In this document: one piece after another, positions 17,755-25,461 of the stretch
Position numbering within the stretch: the stretch's first letter is position 1
Layout: each line of letters opens with the position of its first letter
NCBI RefSeq assembly: GCF_024372725.1
Contig: NZ_VOUA01000006.1
Location: 62,001-126,000, forward strand
Direction: 5' to 3'
Source of the DNA: Methanosarcina sp. KYL-1
GTDB lineage: Archaea; Halobacteriota; Methanosarcinia; Methanosarcinales; Methanosarcinaceae
Length of the DNA stretch: 64,000 bases
Program-made: the position numbers and the translations under genes
Notes under the pieces: generated by a model
What the model was told of the DNA's origin: nothing
Seen by the model: the letters and a program-made list of their open reading frames with translations, nothing else
Databases searched by the model: none

Positions 17755-18427
17755 TATCTTCAAGCCGGATGTGAAGCCCTGAGGGTTTCTGGAAGATCCT
17801 GTTCACCAGGGCCGTATGGGCAAGGCCGATCATGCAGTTGGCAGGCAGGAAGTACTGGCGGGTCCCAAGGACAGGGGGGGCTTTTATGGCACTGGCAATT
17901 CCTTCGAAAGCGTGGACATGATAAGCCTGGACATCATGAGCCTCTTCTTTTCTGGCGGCGAGGGGGCCTACGGTATGGCATTCGATCACACCTGTGACCG
18001 GGTTTGCGCTCAGGACCCTCAAGGCATGGTAGACAGGACACCCGGGACCCGCAGGCCTTCCGGTCACAAGGTCTCCTTTTTTAATTCCCCATTTTTCCAC
18101 AAGGTCTGCCCTGAACGGCACTATGAATTTGCGTGCCGACGGCTCACCTGGCAACGGGAGGAGGACGAAGTCATATTCTTTCCCGACCACATCGGTTCCG
18201 GAGTAAGCTGGACTTTTCAGCGGGATTACGACCTTCTCCCGTCCCGCAATATTTTCCGGAGCCGCAAAATTCTCCCGGCTCACAAGATTTTCTTTATTGA
18301 TATTGTGGAACGGGCAGAGGCCTATCTCTGTTAATCCGGCTCTCAGGCGGGAAGCAAAGTCCGAACAGGTCTGAGAACCGCAAGCCCCGCAGTTTTTGCC
18401 CGGAGGGGTCCATTCAATCACCCTCAA
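17741..18427 (-). CDS. Fe-S (Fe4-domain) protein of a putative metallocentre operon
   Basis: A 228-residue protein whose N-terminus has a four-Cys cluster motif, PPGKNCGACGSQTCSDF then GLCPF (C-x2-C-x4-C-x16-C), as in the Fe4 domain of RnfB and of the CO dehydrogenase/acetyl-CoA synthase corrinoid protein. The rest (from about residue 60) is a beta-rich domain I do not recognise, with HVHAFEG and a GPGCPVYHAL segment. It is the last gene of a three-gene operon; its start overlaps the stop of the GTPase gene by 4 bases. Its role is probably in metal-cluster or corrinoid-protein maturation, but this is inferred only from domains and neighbours. Confidence 0.6.
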   Translation of the reverse strand: MRVIEWTPPGKNCGACGSQTCSDFASRLRAGLTEIGLCPFHNINKENLVSRENFAAPENIAGREKVVIPLKSPAYSGTDVVGKEYDFVLLPLPGEPSARKFIVPFRADLVEKWGIKKGDLVTGRPAGPGCPVYHALRVLSANPVTGVIECHTVGPLAARKEEAHDVQAYHVHAFEGIASAIKAPPVLGTRQYFLPANCMIGLAHTALVNRIFQKPSGLHIRLEDIRIL

Positions 18428-19128
18428 TCACCTCTGTATACGGGCTCCTGCATATCCAGCGGCCGGAGGACCCCAAAGTGGTTTTTCCACCCGATTTCTT
18501 TTTTACCGATGCATATCGTGCATACGCCGAGCGGAGGAGACCCCCTGAGCATGACAGGTTCTGCCCCTGCCTCCGGCTGCCCGGAAACCCGTCTCATCAG
18601 GTACCTCAAGCCGGTCCCCTGAATTGCGTTCGTCTCCACGATGTCAATACCGGGGACAACTTTCCGGATGCTCTCCCTGAAGACTTCCTTTTCTGCCTGC
18701 GACACAAGGTCGGTCTTGGTAACAACCGCCACATCCGCAAGGGCGAGCAAAGGTGCCATCTTGAAAGGGGAATTTGTCCCTGAGATCGAGCTGATAACCG
18801 CAATCCCGAGAGAGCCCGTTGTATATGGGGTACACCTGAGGCAGAGGCCTGCACTTTCAATTATCAGGACGTTCCTTGAAAGGTCCTCAGCCCAGCGCAA
18901 TGCATCCTCAAGGACCAGAATTCCCATGTGGTCGGGGCAGAGGTCTCCTGAATATACCTTTTTGGCCGGGATTCCGAACTCTTCTGCAAGTTCCTCGTCT
19001 TCAGTTGCATGCACAACATCAATTTTCAGGAAAGCAGGAAGTGCCCCTTCCGGGAGGTTTCTTATAATCTGGCGTATCACAGCGGTTTTCCCTCCGCTTG
19101 GAGGGCCTGCGACTATGAGAAGCTTCAT
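18424..19128 (-). CDS. HypB/UreG-like metal-chaperone GTPase
   Basis: A 234-residue SIMIBI-class P-loop NTPase. Walker A is GPPSGGKT (residues 8-15), switch-type acidic residues follow, and the guanine-specificity motif is TKTD. Two CxxC pairs are visible: CLRC in the middle and CTIC near the C-terminus, which could bind a metal. Family relatives (HypB, UreG, CobW) load nickel or other metals into enzymes. It is flanked by 4-base ATGA overlaps with an ABC ATPase upstream and an Fe-S protein downstream, so the three products probably act together. Confidence 0.7.
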   Translation of the reverse strand: MKLLIVAGPPSGGKTAVIRQIIRNLPEGALPAFLKIDVVHATEDEELAEEFGIPAKKVYSGDLCPDHMGILVLEDALRWAEDLSRNVLIIESAGLCLRCTPYTTGSLGIAVISSISGTNSPFKMAPLLALADVAVVTKTDLVSQAEKEVFRESIRKVVPGIDIVETNAIQGTGLRYLMRRVSGQPEAGAEPVMLRGSPPLGVCTICIGKKEIGWKNHFGVLRPLDMQEPVYRGD

Positions 19129-19997
19129 TTGTAGCTCACCCCCCGTTCAACTGCAGCCATCGAAACTCCTGAGGAACCGGAGGACAGAGAGTCTGAGGAC
19201 AGAGAGTCTGAGGACAGAGAGTCTGAGGACAGAGAACCCGAGGAAAAAGCAGCTCCGTCTCTGAGCAGCTCCCTGATCCGGTGGAGCCTGGCTTCGATTC
19301 CTGCAAGGTCTTCAATAAGGTGCTGTTCGTCTCCCATAGGTTCAATCACGGAAGAGACGCCTCCGTGCCTCATCACTATGCGCCTGCCGGCCGTAAGGGC
19401 AAGGTATGGGTCGTGTGTTACGAGGATAACAGCCTTATCTCCTCCCTGAAGCGACCGGATGACCCTGTCTTTGAAGATCCCGGCATTTTCGATCTCGTCG
19501 AGGAGCAGGATAGGGGTATCGCCGATTACCAGTGCATCTGCAATCATGAGAGACCGGGTCTGGCCCCCGGAGAGGCCGCTCATCCGGGTTTTAGGGGAAA
19601 TCTCTTCTCCGGTAAATGTATTTGCAAGCTCTATTGTTTCATCAACCAAATCCTCCCTTCCAGGCTTCCGTGCCCTTATGTGCATCAGGAGGAAGGCTTC
19701 GACCGAGAGGTCTGCCAGGCAGCGTGTGTTCTGGGTAATAAGGGCAATCGGTTTGAAAGCCGGTTCCCGTATGAAGGCCTCGGGAGGTTCCTCGCCATCA
19801 ATGAGAATCCTTCTCCCGGTTACGGTATCTCCCTGTGCAAGAGTTTCAATATCATTGATTAAGGCTGATTTTCCCGAACCTGTCGGGCCTACTATTGACA
19901 GGGTATCCCCTGGCCTGATCTCGATCCTGTCAAATCCTTCAGTTTCTCCTAACCTGTTTTTTCCGGACTGGATGGTAAGAGTGAATTGGTGTGTCAT
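19125..19997 (-). CDS. ABC-type ATPase without membrane partner, with Ser-repeat tail
   Basis: A 290-residue ABC ATPase: Walker A GPTGSGKS, signature LSGGQTRS, Walker B ILLLDEIEN and H-loop VTHD are all present. No permease gene is nearby, so it may be a soluble ABC ATPase that remodels or activates a protein, like those found with metallocentre genes. The C-terminal tail contains the unit SSDSL repeated three to four times, encoded by a 15-base DNA repeat at 19183-19245. It is the first gene of the operon with the GTPase and the Fe-S protein. The promoter-proximal TATA-like element AATATTTATAATATT lies just before the ATG. Confidence 0.75.
   Translation of the reverse strand: MTHQFTLTIQSGKNRLGETEGFDRIEIRPGDTLSIVGPTGSGKSALINDIETLAQGDTVTGRRILIDGEEPPEAFIREPAFKPIALITQNTRCLADLSVEAFLLMHIRARKPGREDLVDETIELANTFTGEEISPKTRMSGLSGGQTRSLMIADALVIGDTPILLLDEIENAGIFKDRVIRSLQGGDKAVILVTHDPYLALTAGRRIVMRHGGVSSVIEPMGDEQHLIEDLAGIEARLHRIRELLRDGAAFSSGSLSSDSLSSDSLSSDSLSSGSSGVSMAAVERGVSYK
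19183..19245. repeat. 15-bp in-frame tandem repeat, about 4 copies
   Basis: The unit GAGGACAGAGAGTCT is repeated inside the 3' part of the ABC ATPase gene and encodes Ser-Asp/Gly-Ser-Leu repeats. A change in copy number would keep the frame. Confidence 0.95.
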
Positions 19998-20195
19998 GTA
20001 CTCAGAAGTTCGGGCACGAATATTATAAATATTTTCCTAAAAAAGAATAACTTTATCCTTTTAAGCAAAAAATGTGAAATATATTTTCCTTAAATGGCTA
20101 ATTTTACTAATATTTTGGTAAATATGCTTAGTTTGAACTATCCGGGAATGTCCCTGGAGAATTTTTCGAACTGAATTTCTGCAGTTTCATCCTTC

Positions 20196-20312
20196 TGTAA
20201 AAATGCGGGCGTTTTTACAAATTGAGCCGTCTGTAGAACGGCCCTTTTATTCACAATTGTGAATATGGGTTATAATATTAAAACTTGTGGTCTAACGATG
20301 CCTTTACGCATC
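20196..20312. other. Cluster of three hairpins flanking an operator
   Basis: Three hairpins lie close together: 20196-20219 (11-bp stem TGTAAAAATGC/GCGTTTTTACA with a 2-base loop and one G-T pair), 20226-20242 (GCCGT/ACGGC, then CCTTTTATT on the plus strand) and 20297-20312 (GATGC/GCATC). The palindrome TCACAATTGTGA lies between the second and third. This could be a structured leader of the leftward ABC ATPase operon, a terminator, or a small RNA gene. Confidence 0.5.
20251..20262. promoter_or_regulatory. TCACAATTGTGA palindrome upstream of the ABC/GTPase/Fe-S operon
   Basis: A perfect 12-base palindrome identical to those at 34133 and 38025/38046. On the minus strand it lies about 10-25 bases after a TATA-like TTAATATTATAAC, so it could overlap a start site for a leader of roughly 250 bases in front of the operon beginning at 19997. 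Confidence 0.5.
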
Positions 20313-20425
20313 TACGGGAAAAAATTTAAGGTATAATTAATTTCCCGATAATGGAAAAAAAGAATTTATAAAAGAATACATTTTCAAATAATATAATATG
20401 AAAAATTAAAGAAAAGAGTCAGGAT

Positions 20426-21079
20426 TTACGCCGTCTTATTCCCCAGGATGATCTCTATAAATTCCTTTGTTTCCCTTTTTACATCATCACTGCATACTAT
20501 TGCAGAAATTGCAACCAGGCTGTCAGCCCCGCTTTCAACTACAATCCTGCAGTTTTCCCTGTTTATTCCGCCGATAGCGACTACGGGAATTTTTATGGCA
20601 CTTTTAACTTCCCTTATCATATCAGGCCCGATTCCATTTCCAGCATCCTTTTTGGTAGACGTATTGAATATGGGTCCGAGCCCGACATAATCAGCCCCGT
20701 TTTTTTCGGCTTCAATAGCCTCATCCCTGTTATGGACGGTAAGCCCAATTATCTTCCCGGCCCCGAGAAGTCTTCTTGCGGTATCAATTGGCATGTCATC
20801 CTGGCCGATATGCACCCCGTCGGCACCAACCGCTAAAGCAACATCGATTCTGTCGTTCACCAGAAATATTGCATTTTCCCTGCATATGCTCCTGATTTCG
20901 GATGCTTCGTTTATCATTTCTTTTGTGCTTTTGTTTTTCTCCCGGTACTGGATAATCCTGCAGCCTGATTCAACTGCCGCTTTTACATCGGATAAAGTAC
21001 CTTTCTTTGAGAGTTCGGAATCCGTCACAAGGTAAAAGTCAATCTCTTCTAACAGGAGTTTCTGGTTCATTGCTGGCAT
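20426..21079 (-). CDS. thiE: Thiamine phosphate synthase
   Basis: A 217-residue ThiE, a TIM-barrel enzyme that joins hydroxymethylpyrimidine diphosphate and thiazole phosphate to make thiamine phosphate. Signatures: [64 protein letters not shown] and [11 protein letters not shown]. Length is typical. It is the second gene after thiM, 45 bases downstream on the same strand. Confidence 0.97.
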   Translation of the reverse strand: MPAMNQKLLLEEIDFYLVTDSELSKKGTLSDVKAAVESGCRIIQYREKNKSTKEMINEASEIRSICRENAIFLVNDRIDVALAVGADGVHIGQDDMPIDTARRLLGAGKIIGLTVHNRDEAIEAEKNGADYVGLGPIFNTSTKKDAGNGIGPDMIREVKSAIKIPVVAIGGINRENCRIVVESGADSLVAISAIVCSDDVKRETKEFIEIILGNKTA

Positions 21080-21124
21080 GTTTATCAGAGTCGAAATTTT
21101 GTGGAAGGTCAGGTTTATTCCAGG

Positions 21125-21910
21125 TTAGCATTCTTCAAAGTTCATCTTATTTTTTACCATTTCATCCGTGAGGTTGAATACCTCATCATACAAATTCACC
21201 TTAAAGCTCCCGGGACCGTTTGCCTTTTCGGCTGCAAGTTCCCCGGCAACTCCAAAGCAGCAAAGGGCATCTCTGGCAGCACCGCAGTAATCGGGATTGA
21301 CCGCAGCAAAGGAACCGATTATCGAGGCAGCCACGCACCCGGTCCCGACAATTGACCCCATCAGCTCATGCCCGTTCTTTACGATAAATGTCTTTTCTCC
21401 GTCACTTACTATGTCTTCTTTTCCTGTCATCACGACAGTGCAGGCCTTTGCTTTTGCAAGCCCTTTTGCAACCTGCCTGGGGTCGGCATCGATTGAAGTT
21501 GCTTCAACTCCTTTCGTCTCAGCGTTTTCGCCTGCCAGTTTTGCGATTTCGGAATAGTTGCCCTTGATGACATCGATGCGGACGGAGTCAAGGATTTTTG
21601 CAGCCATCTCGTCCCTGAACTTCGTAGCCCCGACCCCCACTGCATCGAGCACAACCGGGATTCCCTTCTCGTTTGCAGCAGCAGCAGAGAGAAGCATAGA
21701 ATCGATGATTTCAACTGTCAGGGTCCCGATATTGAGCACGAGAGCAGACGAGATCCCGGTCATGTCGGCACATTCTTCAGGGGCATGAGCCATCACGGGG
21801 AGGGCTCCTATTGCCCTTGTCATGTTTGCGCAGTCGTAAATGGTTACCCAGTTGGTGATGTGGTGGACCAGGGGTTTTGTTTCCCTTATTGTTTTTAGCG
21901 GGTTTTGCAT
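21125..21910 (-). CDS. thiM: Hydroxyethylthiazole kinase
   Basis: A 261-residue ThiM, a ribokinase-like enzyme that phosphorylates 4-methyl-5-(2-hydroxyethyl)thiazole in thiamine salvage. Signatures: [61 protein letters not shown] and the anion-hole region [17 protein letters not shown] chose the ATG at 21910 rather than one at 21967 because CGAGGAAT stands 5 bases before it and homologues begin near [15 protein letters not shown]. The bases between contain three copies of GAGGAA(T/C)AT, which look like repeated ribosome binding sites. Confidence 0.95.
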   Translation of the reverse strand: MQNPLKTIRETKPLVHHITNWVTIYDCANMTRAIGALPVMAHAPEECADMTGISSALVLNIGTLTVEIIDSMLLSAAAANEKGIPVVLDAVGVGATKFRDEMAAKILDSVRIDVIKGNYSEIAKLAGENAETKGVEATSIDADPRQVAKGLAKAKACTVVMTGKEDIVSDGEKTFIVKNGHELMGSIVGTGCVAASIIGSFAAVNPDYCGAARDALCCFGVAGELAAEKANGPGSFKVNLYDEVFNLTDEMVKNKMNFEEC

Positions 21911-22586
21911 AAGTATTCCTCGATGTTCCTCAATGTTCCTCGATATTCCTCGGTAAGCCGGAAGCATTCGTCCGTTATGAACCTCATAAACAGTTATTTA
22001 AATATTATTATAGGGCATGTCCAGAGGCAGATAATATCAACATGATAAATATAAAATATAAATTATATAAACTTCTTCCTCGTACCGGTTAAGCTTCTCA
22101 GCTTTACAAAACCATAACTTTACAAAACCGGAGATGTAAGTTGCAAAGGAATTCGATACGAAAAATCTTTTGCTTTTCTATAGTGGTCTTCAGATTTCCT
22201 TTCCGGTAATCCTTTTTATTCTTCACTTCGCTGATCCCCGGGCTCTCACCGGGTGCCGAAGGCAGCCGGCCTTTTCCAGATGTAAAAGAAAAGACAAAAA
22301 ACCGAATAGAATGACCCCGCCAGTTCAGGGTTTCAGGCTACAATAACCCAAAATCAGTTTTAATTTTAAAGAATTTTTAACGTTAAGGAGCAGACTTAGC
22401 CTGTGCCTGACCTGCTTCATATGAAGGCACTGGAAGGAAAAGAACGATTTAAGATAGAGAAATCTATCCTTAAATTTGAGAATATTGTGAAAAAGAGCAA
22501 AGGTTAAAAAGATTAGCGAGTATACCTGAACAGAAAATCTTGAAAGAATAAAAATCGAAGCCAATCGAAACCCTCATTATAATACA
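21911..22586. other. Left flank of the defence island, no gene seen
   Basis: An AT-rich stretch of about 675 bases between thiM and the restriction system. A minus-strand open frame at 22325-22564 is Leu/Phe-rich without a ribosome binding site, and I do not accept it. Near 22240-22280 there is a GC-rich inverted-repeat patch (CCGGGTGCCGAAGGCAGCCGG). No integrase or tRNA marks the boundary. Confidence 0.5.
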
Positions 22587-22688
22587 ATGAAAACAGACGT
22601 CAGGCTAAAAATGATTGAAAATAACGTTAACCTTACCACAATAGACGAGCAGCATCCGAAGCTGCAAGCCGGGATTACAGAGGAATAA
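22587..22688 (+). CDS. Possible 33-residue leader peptide before hsdM
   Basis: A short open frame (MKTDVRLKMIENNVNLTTIDEQ and onward) ends 2 bases before the hsdM ATG and contains the hsdM Shine-Dalgarno sequence (AGAGG) within its last codons. It may be a remnant of an upstream gene or a translated leader. The sequence resembles no family I know, and its own ribosome binding site is weak. Confidence 0.3.
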   Translation: MKTDVRLKMIENNVNLTTIDEQHPKLQAGITEE

Positions 22689-22690
22689 AA

Positions 22691-24229
22691 ATGATAAACG
22701 GTGAACTGAAAAACAAAATCGACCGCATCTGGGACGTTTTCTGGTCAAGCGGCATCTCCAACCCCCTTGAAGTTATCGAGCAAATTACTTACCTTCTATT
22801 TTTACGGCGGCTGGACGAACTCCACACGCTGGAAGAAAACAGATCAGCCCGCCTCAAACGCCCCATGGAGCGCCGCATTTTCCCCGAAGGCGAGGACCAG
22901 AAAGGCCTCCCTTACGAATCGATGCGCTGGTCACGCTTCAAGAACTCCTCTCCGGCTGAGATGTATACAATAGTGGGCGAGCACGTCTTCCCCTTCCTCC
23001 GCACCCTCGGCGGGGACAATTCCACCTATGCCCACCACATGAAAGACGCCCGCTTCACCATCCCCACGCCTGCCCTGCTGTCCAGAGTCGTAGACATGCT
23101 CGACGACGTGCCCATGGAAGACCGCGATACCAAAGGCGACCTCTATGAATACATGCTCGGCAAGATCGCAACAGCCGGGCAGAACGGCCAGTTCCGTACC
23201 CCGCGCCACATCATCCAGCTTATGGTTGAGCTGACTGCCCCCCAGCCAACCGACATAATCTGCGACCCCGCATGCGGCACAGCCGGCTTTCTCGTAGCTG
23301 CCGGCGAAAACCTGCGTAAGCACCACCCCCAGCTCCTCCACGACGCAAAGTTAAAACAGCACTTCCACCACGGTATGTTCCACGGCTTCGACTTCGACAA
23401 CACCATGCTCCGCATCGGCAGCATGAACATGCTCCTGCACGGCGTGGAAAACCCCGACATCCGCTACCGCGACTCCCTTGCCCAGGACTATGCCAGCGAC
23501 GAAGAAGCTTACACGCTCGTCCTTGCAAATCCGCCCTTTGCCGGCAGCCTGGACTATGAGAGCACTTCCAAAGAACTCCAGAAGGTCGTCAAGACCAAAA
23601 AGACCGAACTGCTTTTCGTAGCCCTTTTCATGCGCCTGCTCAAACCCGGCGGCCGGGCAGCCGTAATCGTCCCCGACGGCGTGCTCTTCGGCTCCAGCAA
23701 AGCCCACAAGGAACTTCGCCGCATGCTTGTTGAAGAGCAGAAGCTTGATGCGATTGTTTCACTTCCGAGCGGCGTTTTCAAGCCCTATGCCGGCGTTTCG
23801 ACTGCCATCCTCCTTTTCACCAAAACCAACTCCGGAGGCACAGACAATGTCTGGTTCTACGACATGAAAGCTGACGGCTGGAGCCTTGACGATAAGCGCA
23901 ATCCTCTCCTGAGCGAGGACAAACTGGGCCCTGTTCCCTCAACCGAACTTTCCGGGGACGAGCACGCCAGAAACAACCTTCCCGATGTCCTTGCCCGCTG
24001 GCAGGAACGCAATAACAGCGAACTCAAACGTGCCAGAACCGAGAAGAGCTTCTGCGTGCCAAAAGCCGACATCGCAATCCAGGGCTACGACCTTTCCCTC
24101 AACCGCTACAAGGAAGTTGTGCATGAGGAAGTGGAATACAGAGCCCCGAAAGAGATACTTGAAAGCCTCGCAAAGCTGGAAGCCGAGATTCAGCAGGGGA
24201 TGAAAGAACTGGAAGGGATGCTGAAGTGA
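22691..24229 (+). CDS. hsdM: Type I restriction-modification DNA methyltransferase subunit
   Basis: A 512-residue HsdM, the N6-adenine methyltransferase subunit of a type I system. The N-terminal HsdM_N helical domain (LKNKIDRIWDVFWSSGISNPLEVIEQITYLLFLRRLD) precedes the catalytic domain with SAM-binding motif I DPACGTAGF (192-200) and catalytic NPPF (280-283). Codon use is GC-rich, unlike the neighbouring hsdS. The stop overlaps the GTG start of hsdS by 4 bases. With HsdS and HsdR it forms the complex that methylates or cuts DNA. Confidence 0.96.
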   Translation: MINGELKNKIDRIWDVFWSSGISNPLEVIEQITYLLFLRRLDELHTLEENRSARLKRPMERRIFPEGEDQKGLPYESMRWSRFKNSSPAEMYTIVGEHVFPFLRTLGGDNSTYAHHMKDARFTIPTPALLSRVVDMLDDVPMEDRDTKGDLYEYMLGKIATAGQNGQFRTPRHIIQLMVELTAPQPTDIICDPACGTAGFLVAAGENLRKHHPQLLHDAKLKQHFHHGMFHGFDFDNTMLRIGSMNMLLHGVENPDIRYRDSLAQDYASDEEAYTLVLANPPFAGSLDYESTSKELQKVVKTKKTELLFVALFMRLLKPGGRAAVIVPDGVLFGSSKAHKELRRMLVEEQKLDAIVSLPSGVFKPYAGVSTAILLFTKTNSGGTDNVWFYDMKADGWSLDDKRNPLLSEDKLGPVPSTELSGDEHARNNLPDVLARWQERNNSELKRARTEKSFCVPKADIAIQGYDLSLNRYKEVVHEEVEYRAPKEILESLAKLEAEIQQGMKELEGMLK

Positions 24230-25416
24230 AAGCTAAGTGGCCAACAGTGCGTCTTGATGAGTGTTGTGAGATTGTTTCTGGTGCAACACCTAGAACTTCG
24301 AATGATGAGTACTGGGATGGTGACATCTACTGGGCTACACCAAAGGATTTGAGTGATCTTGATGGTGCATATATTTCAGATACGCCTCGAAAGTTAACCC
24401 GCTCTGGATTGGAGAGCTGTGCAGCGGCGATTCTTCCAGCAGGTTCTGTGTTATTCAGTTCCCGAGCTCCCATAGGTCATGTAGCAATAAACACAATACC
24501 AATGGCAACAAACCAAGGTTTCAAAAGTTTCGTTCCAAAAACCGACAAAATTCATGCAAAATTTTTGTATTATTGGCTCCGCACTAAGCGGTCTTATCTG
24601 GAAAGTCTCGGAAATGGTGCAACTTTCAAAGAAGTCTCAAAATCTGTAATTTCACGTGTTAAAATTGCTCTCCCTCCTTTAGAGGAACAAAGAAGAATTG
24701 CAGATATTCTGGACCGTGCGGAGGCTCTCCGGGCCAAACGTCGAGCAGCCCTTGCCCAGCTCGATGAGCTCACAGAAGCCGTTTTTATCGAGATGTTCGG
24801 TGATCCTGTAGCTAATCCCAAAGGATGGCAATGTGTTCTACTTGGTAAGTACACTACAAAAATTGGTAGTGGAGCTACACCAACAGGTGGAGAATCCGCG
24901 TACAAAAAATCTGGAATCTCATTAATTCGCAGCCTAAACGTTCGAGATGGAGAATTTACATATAAAGATCTTGCATTCATAGACGAACAACAAGCCAGAA
25001 AACTCGCGAATGTACAGGTTGAAGAAAACGATGTTCTTTTGAATATTACTGGAGCCTCAGTTGCTCGTGTATGTAGAGTTCCTAAAACAATTTTGCCAGC
25101 ACGAGTAAATCAGCACGTCTCTATAATTAGACCGAACTCCAATCTAAATTTTATATTCCTTGAGCAATTGCTGCTATCACCTAGTATGAAAAGAAAACTA
25201 CTGAGAATCAGCGGGGCTGGTGCAACACGAGAAGCAATCACCAAAGCACAACTTGAAGAGTTTGAAGTGATTCTTCCTCCACTCATTCTCCAAAAAGAAT
25301 TTGCTCACAGAATTGCTACTATGGAAAAGCTAAAAGCTGTGCACAAAGCCTCTTTAGCAGAACTGGATGAGCTTTTTGCGTCTCTCCAGCACCGCGCTTT
25401 CAGGGGGGAACTGTAA
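24226..25416 (+). CDS. hsdS: Type I restriction-modification specificity subunit
   Basis: A 396-residue HsdS with two target-recognition domains, each about 150 residues (first WPTVRLDECCEIVSGATPRTS; second GWQCVLLGKYTTKIGSGATPTGG). A conserved central helix separates them (PPLEEQRRIADILDRAEALRAKRRAALAQLDELTEAVF) and another closes the protein. It sets the DNA sequence recognised by the complex. The recognition domains are AT-rich while the conserved spacer is GC-rich like hsdM and hsdR, a sign of domain exchange. The start is GTG overlapping the hsdM stop. Confidence 0.95.
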   Translation: MKAKWPTVRLDECCEIVSGATPRTSNDEYWDGDIYWATPKDLSDLDGAYISDTPRKLTRSGLESCAAAILPAGSVLFSSRAPIGHVAINTIPMATNQGFKSFVPKTDKIHAKFLYYWLRTKRSYLESLGNGATFKEVSKSVISRVKIALPPLEEQRRIADILDRAEALRAKRRAALAQLDELTEAVFIEMFGDPVANPKGWQCVLLGKYTTKIGSGATPTGGESAYKKSGISLIRSLNVRDGEFTYKDLAFIDEQQARKLANVQVEENDVLLNITGASVARVCRVPKTILPARVNQHVSIIRPNSNLNFIFLEQLLLSPSMKRKLLRISGAGATREAITKAQLEEFEVILPPLILQKEFAHRIATMEKLKAVHKASLAELDELFASLQHRAFRGEL

Positions 25417-25461
25417 GATGGACACCGCTGCCCATAAACTCAGCTCCAACGGAGGAGATCT

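Noticed and set aside
21911-22020. TPP riboswitch upstream of thiM
   Set aside because: The leader is too short and lacks the CUGAGA core; only repeated GAGGAA motifs are seen.
22325-22564. 79-codon hydrophobic minus-strand frame upstream of hsdM
   Set aside because: No ribosome binding site, AT-rich Leu/Phe composition expected by chance, no family resemblance.
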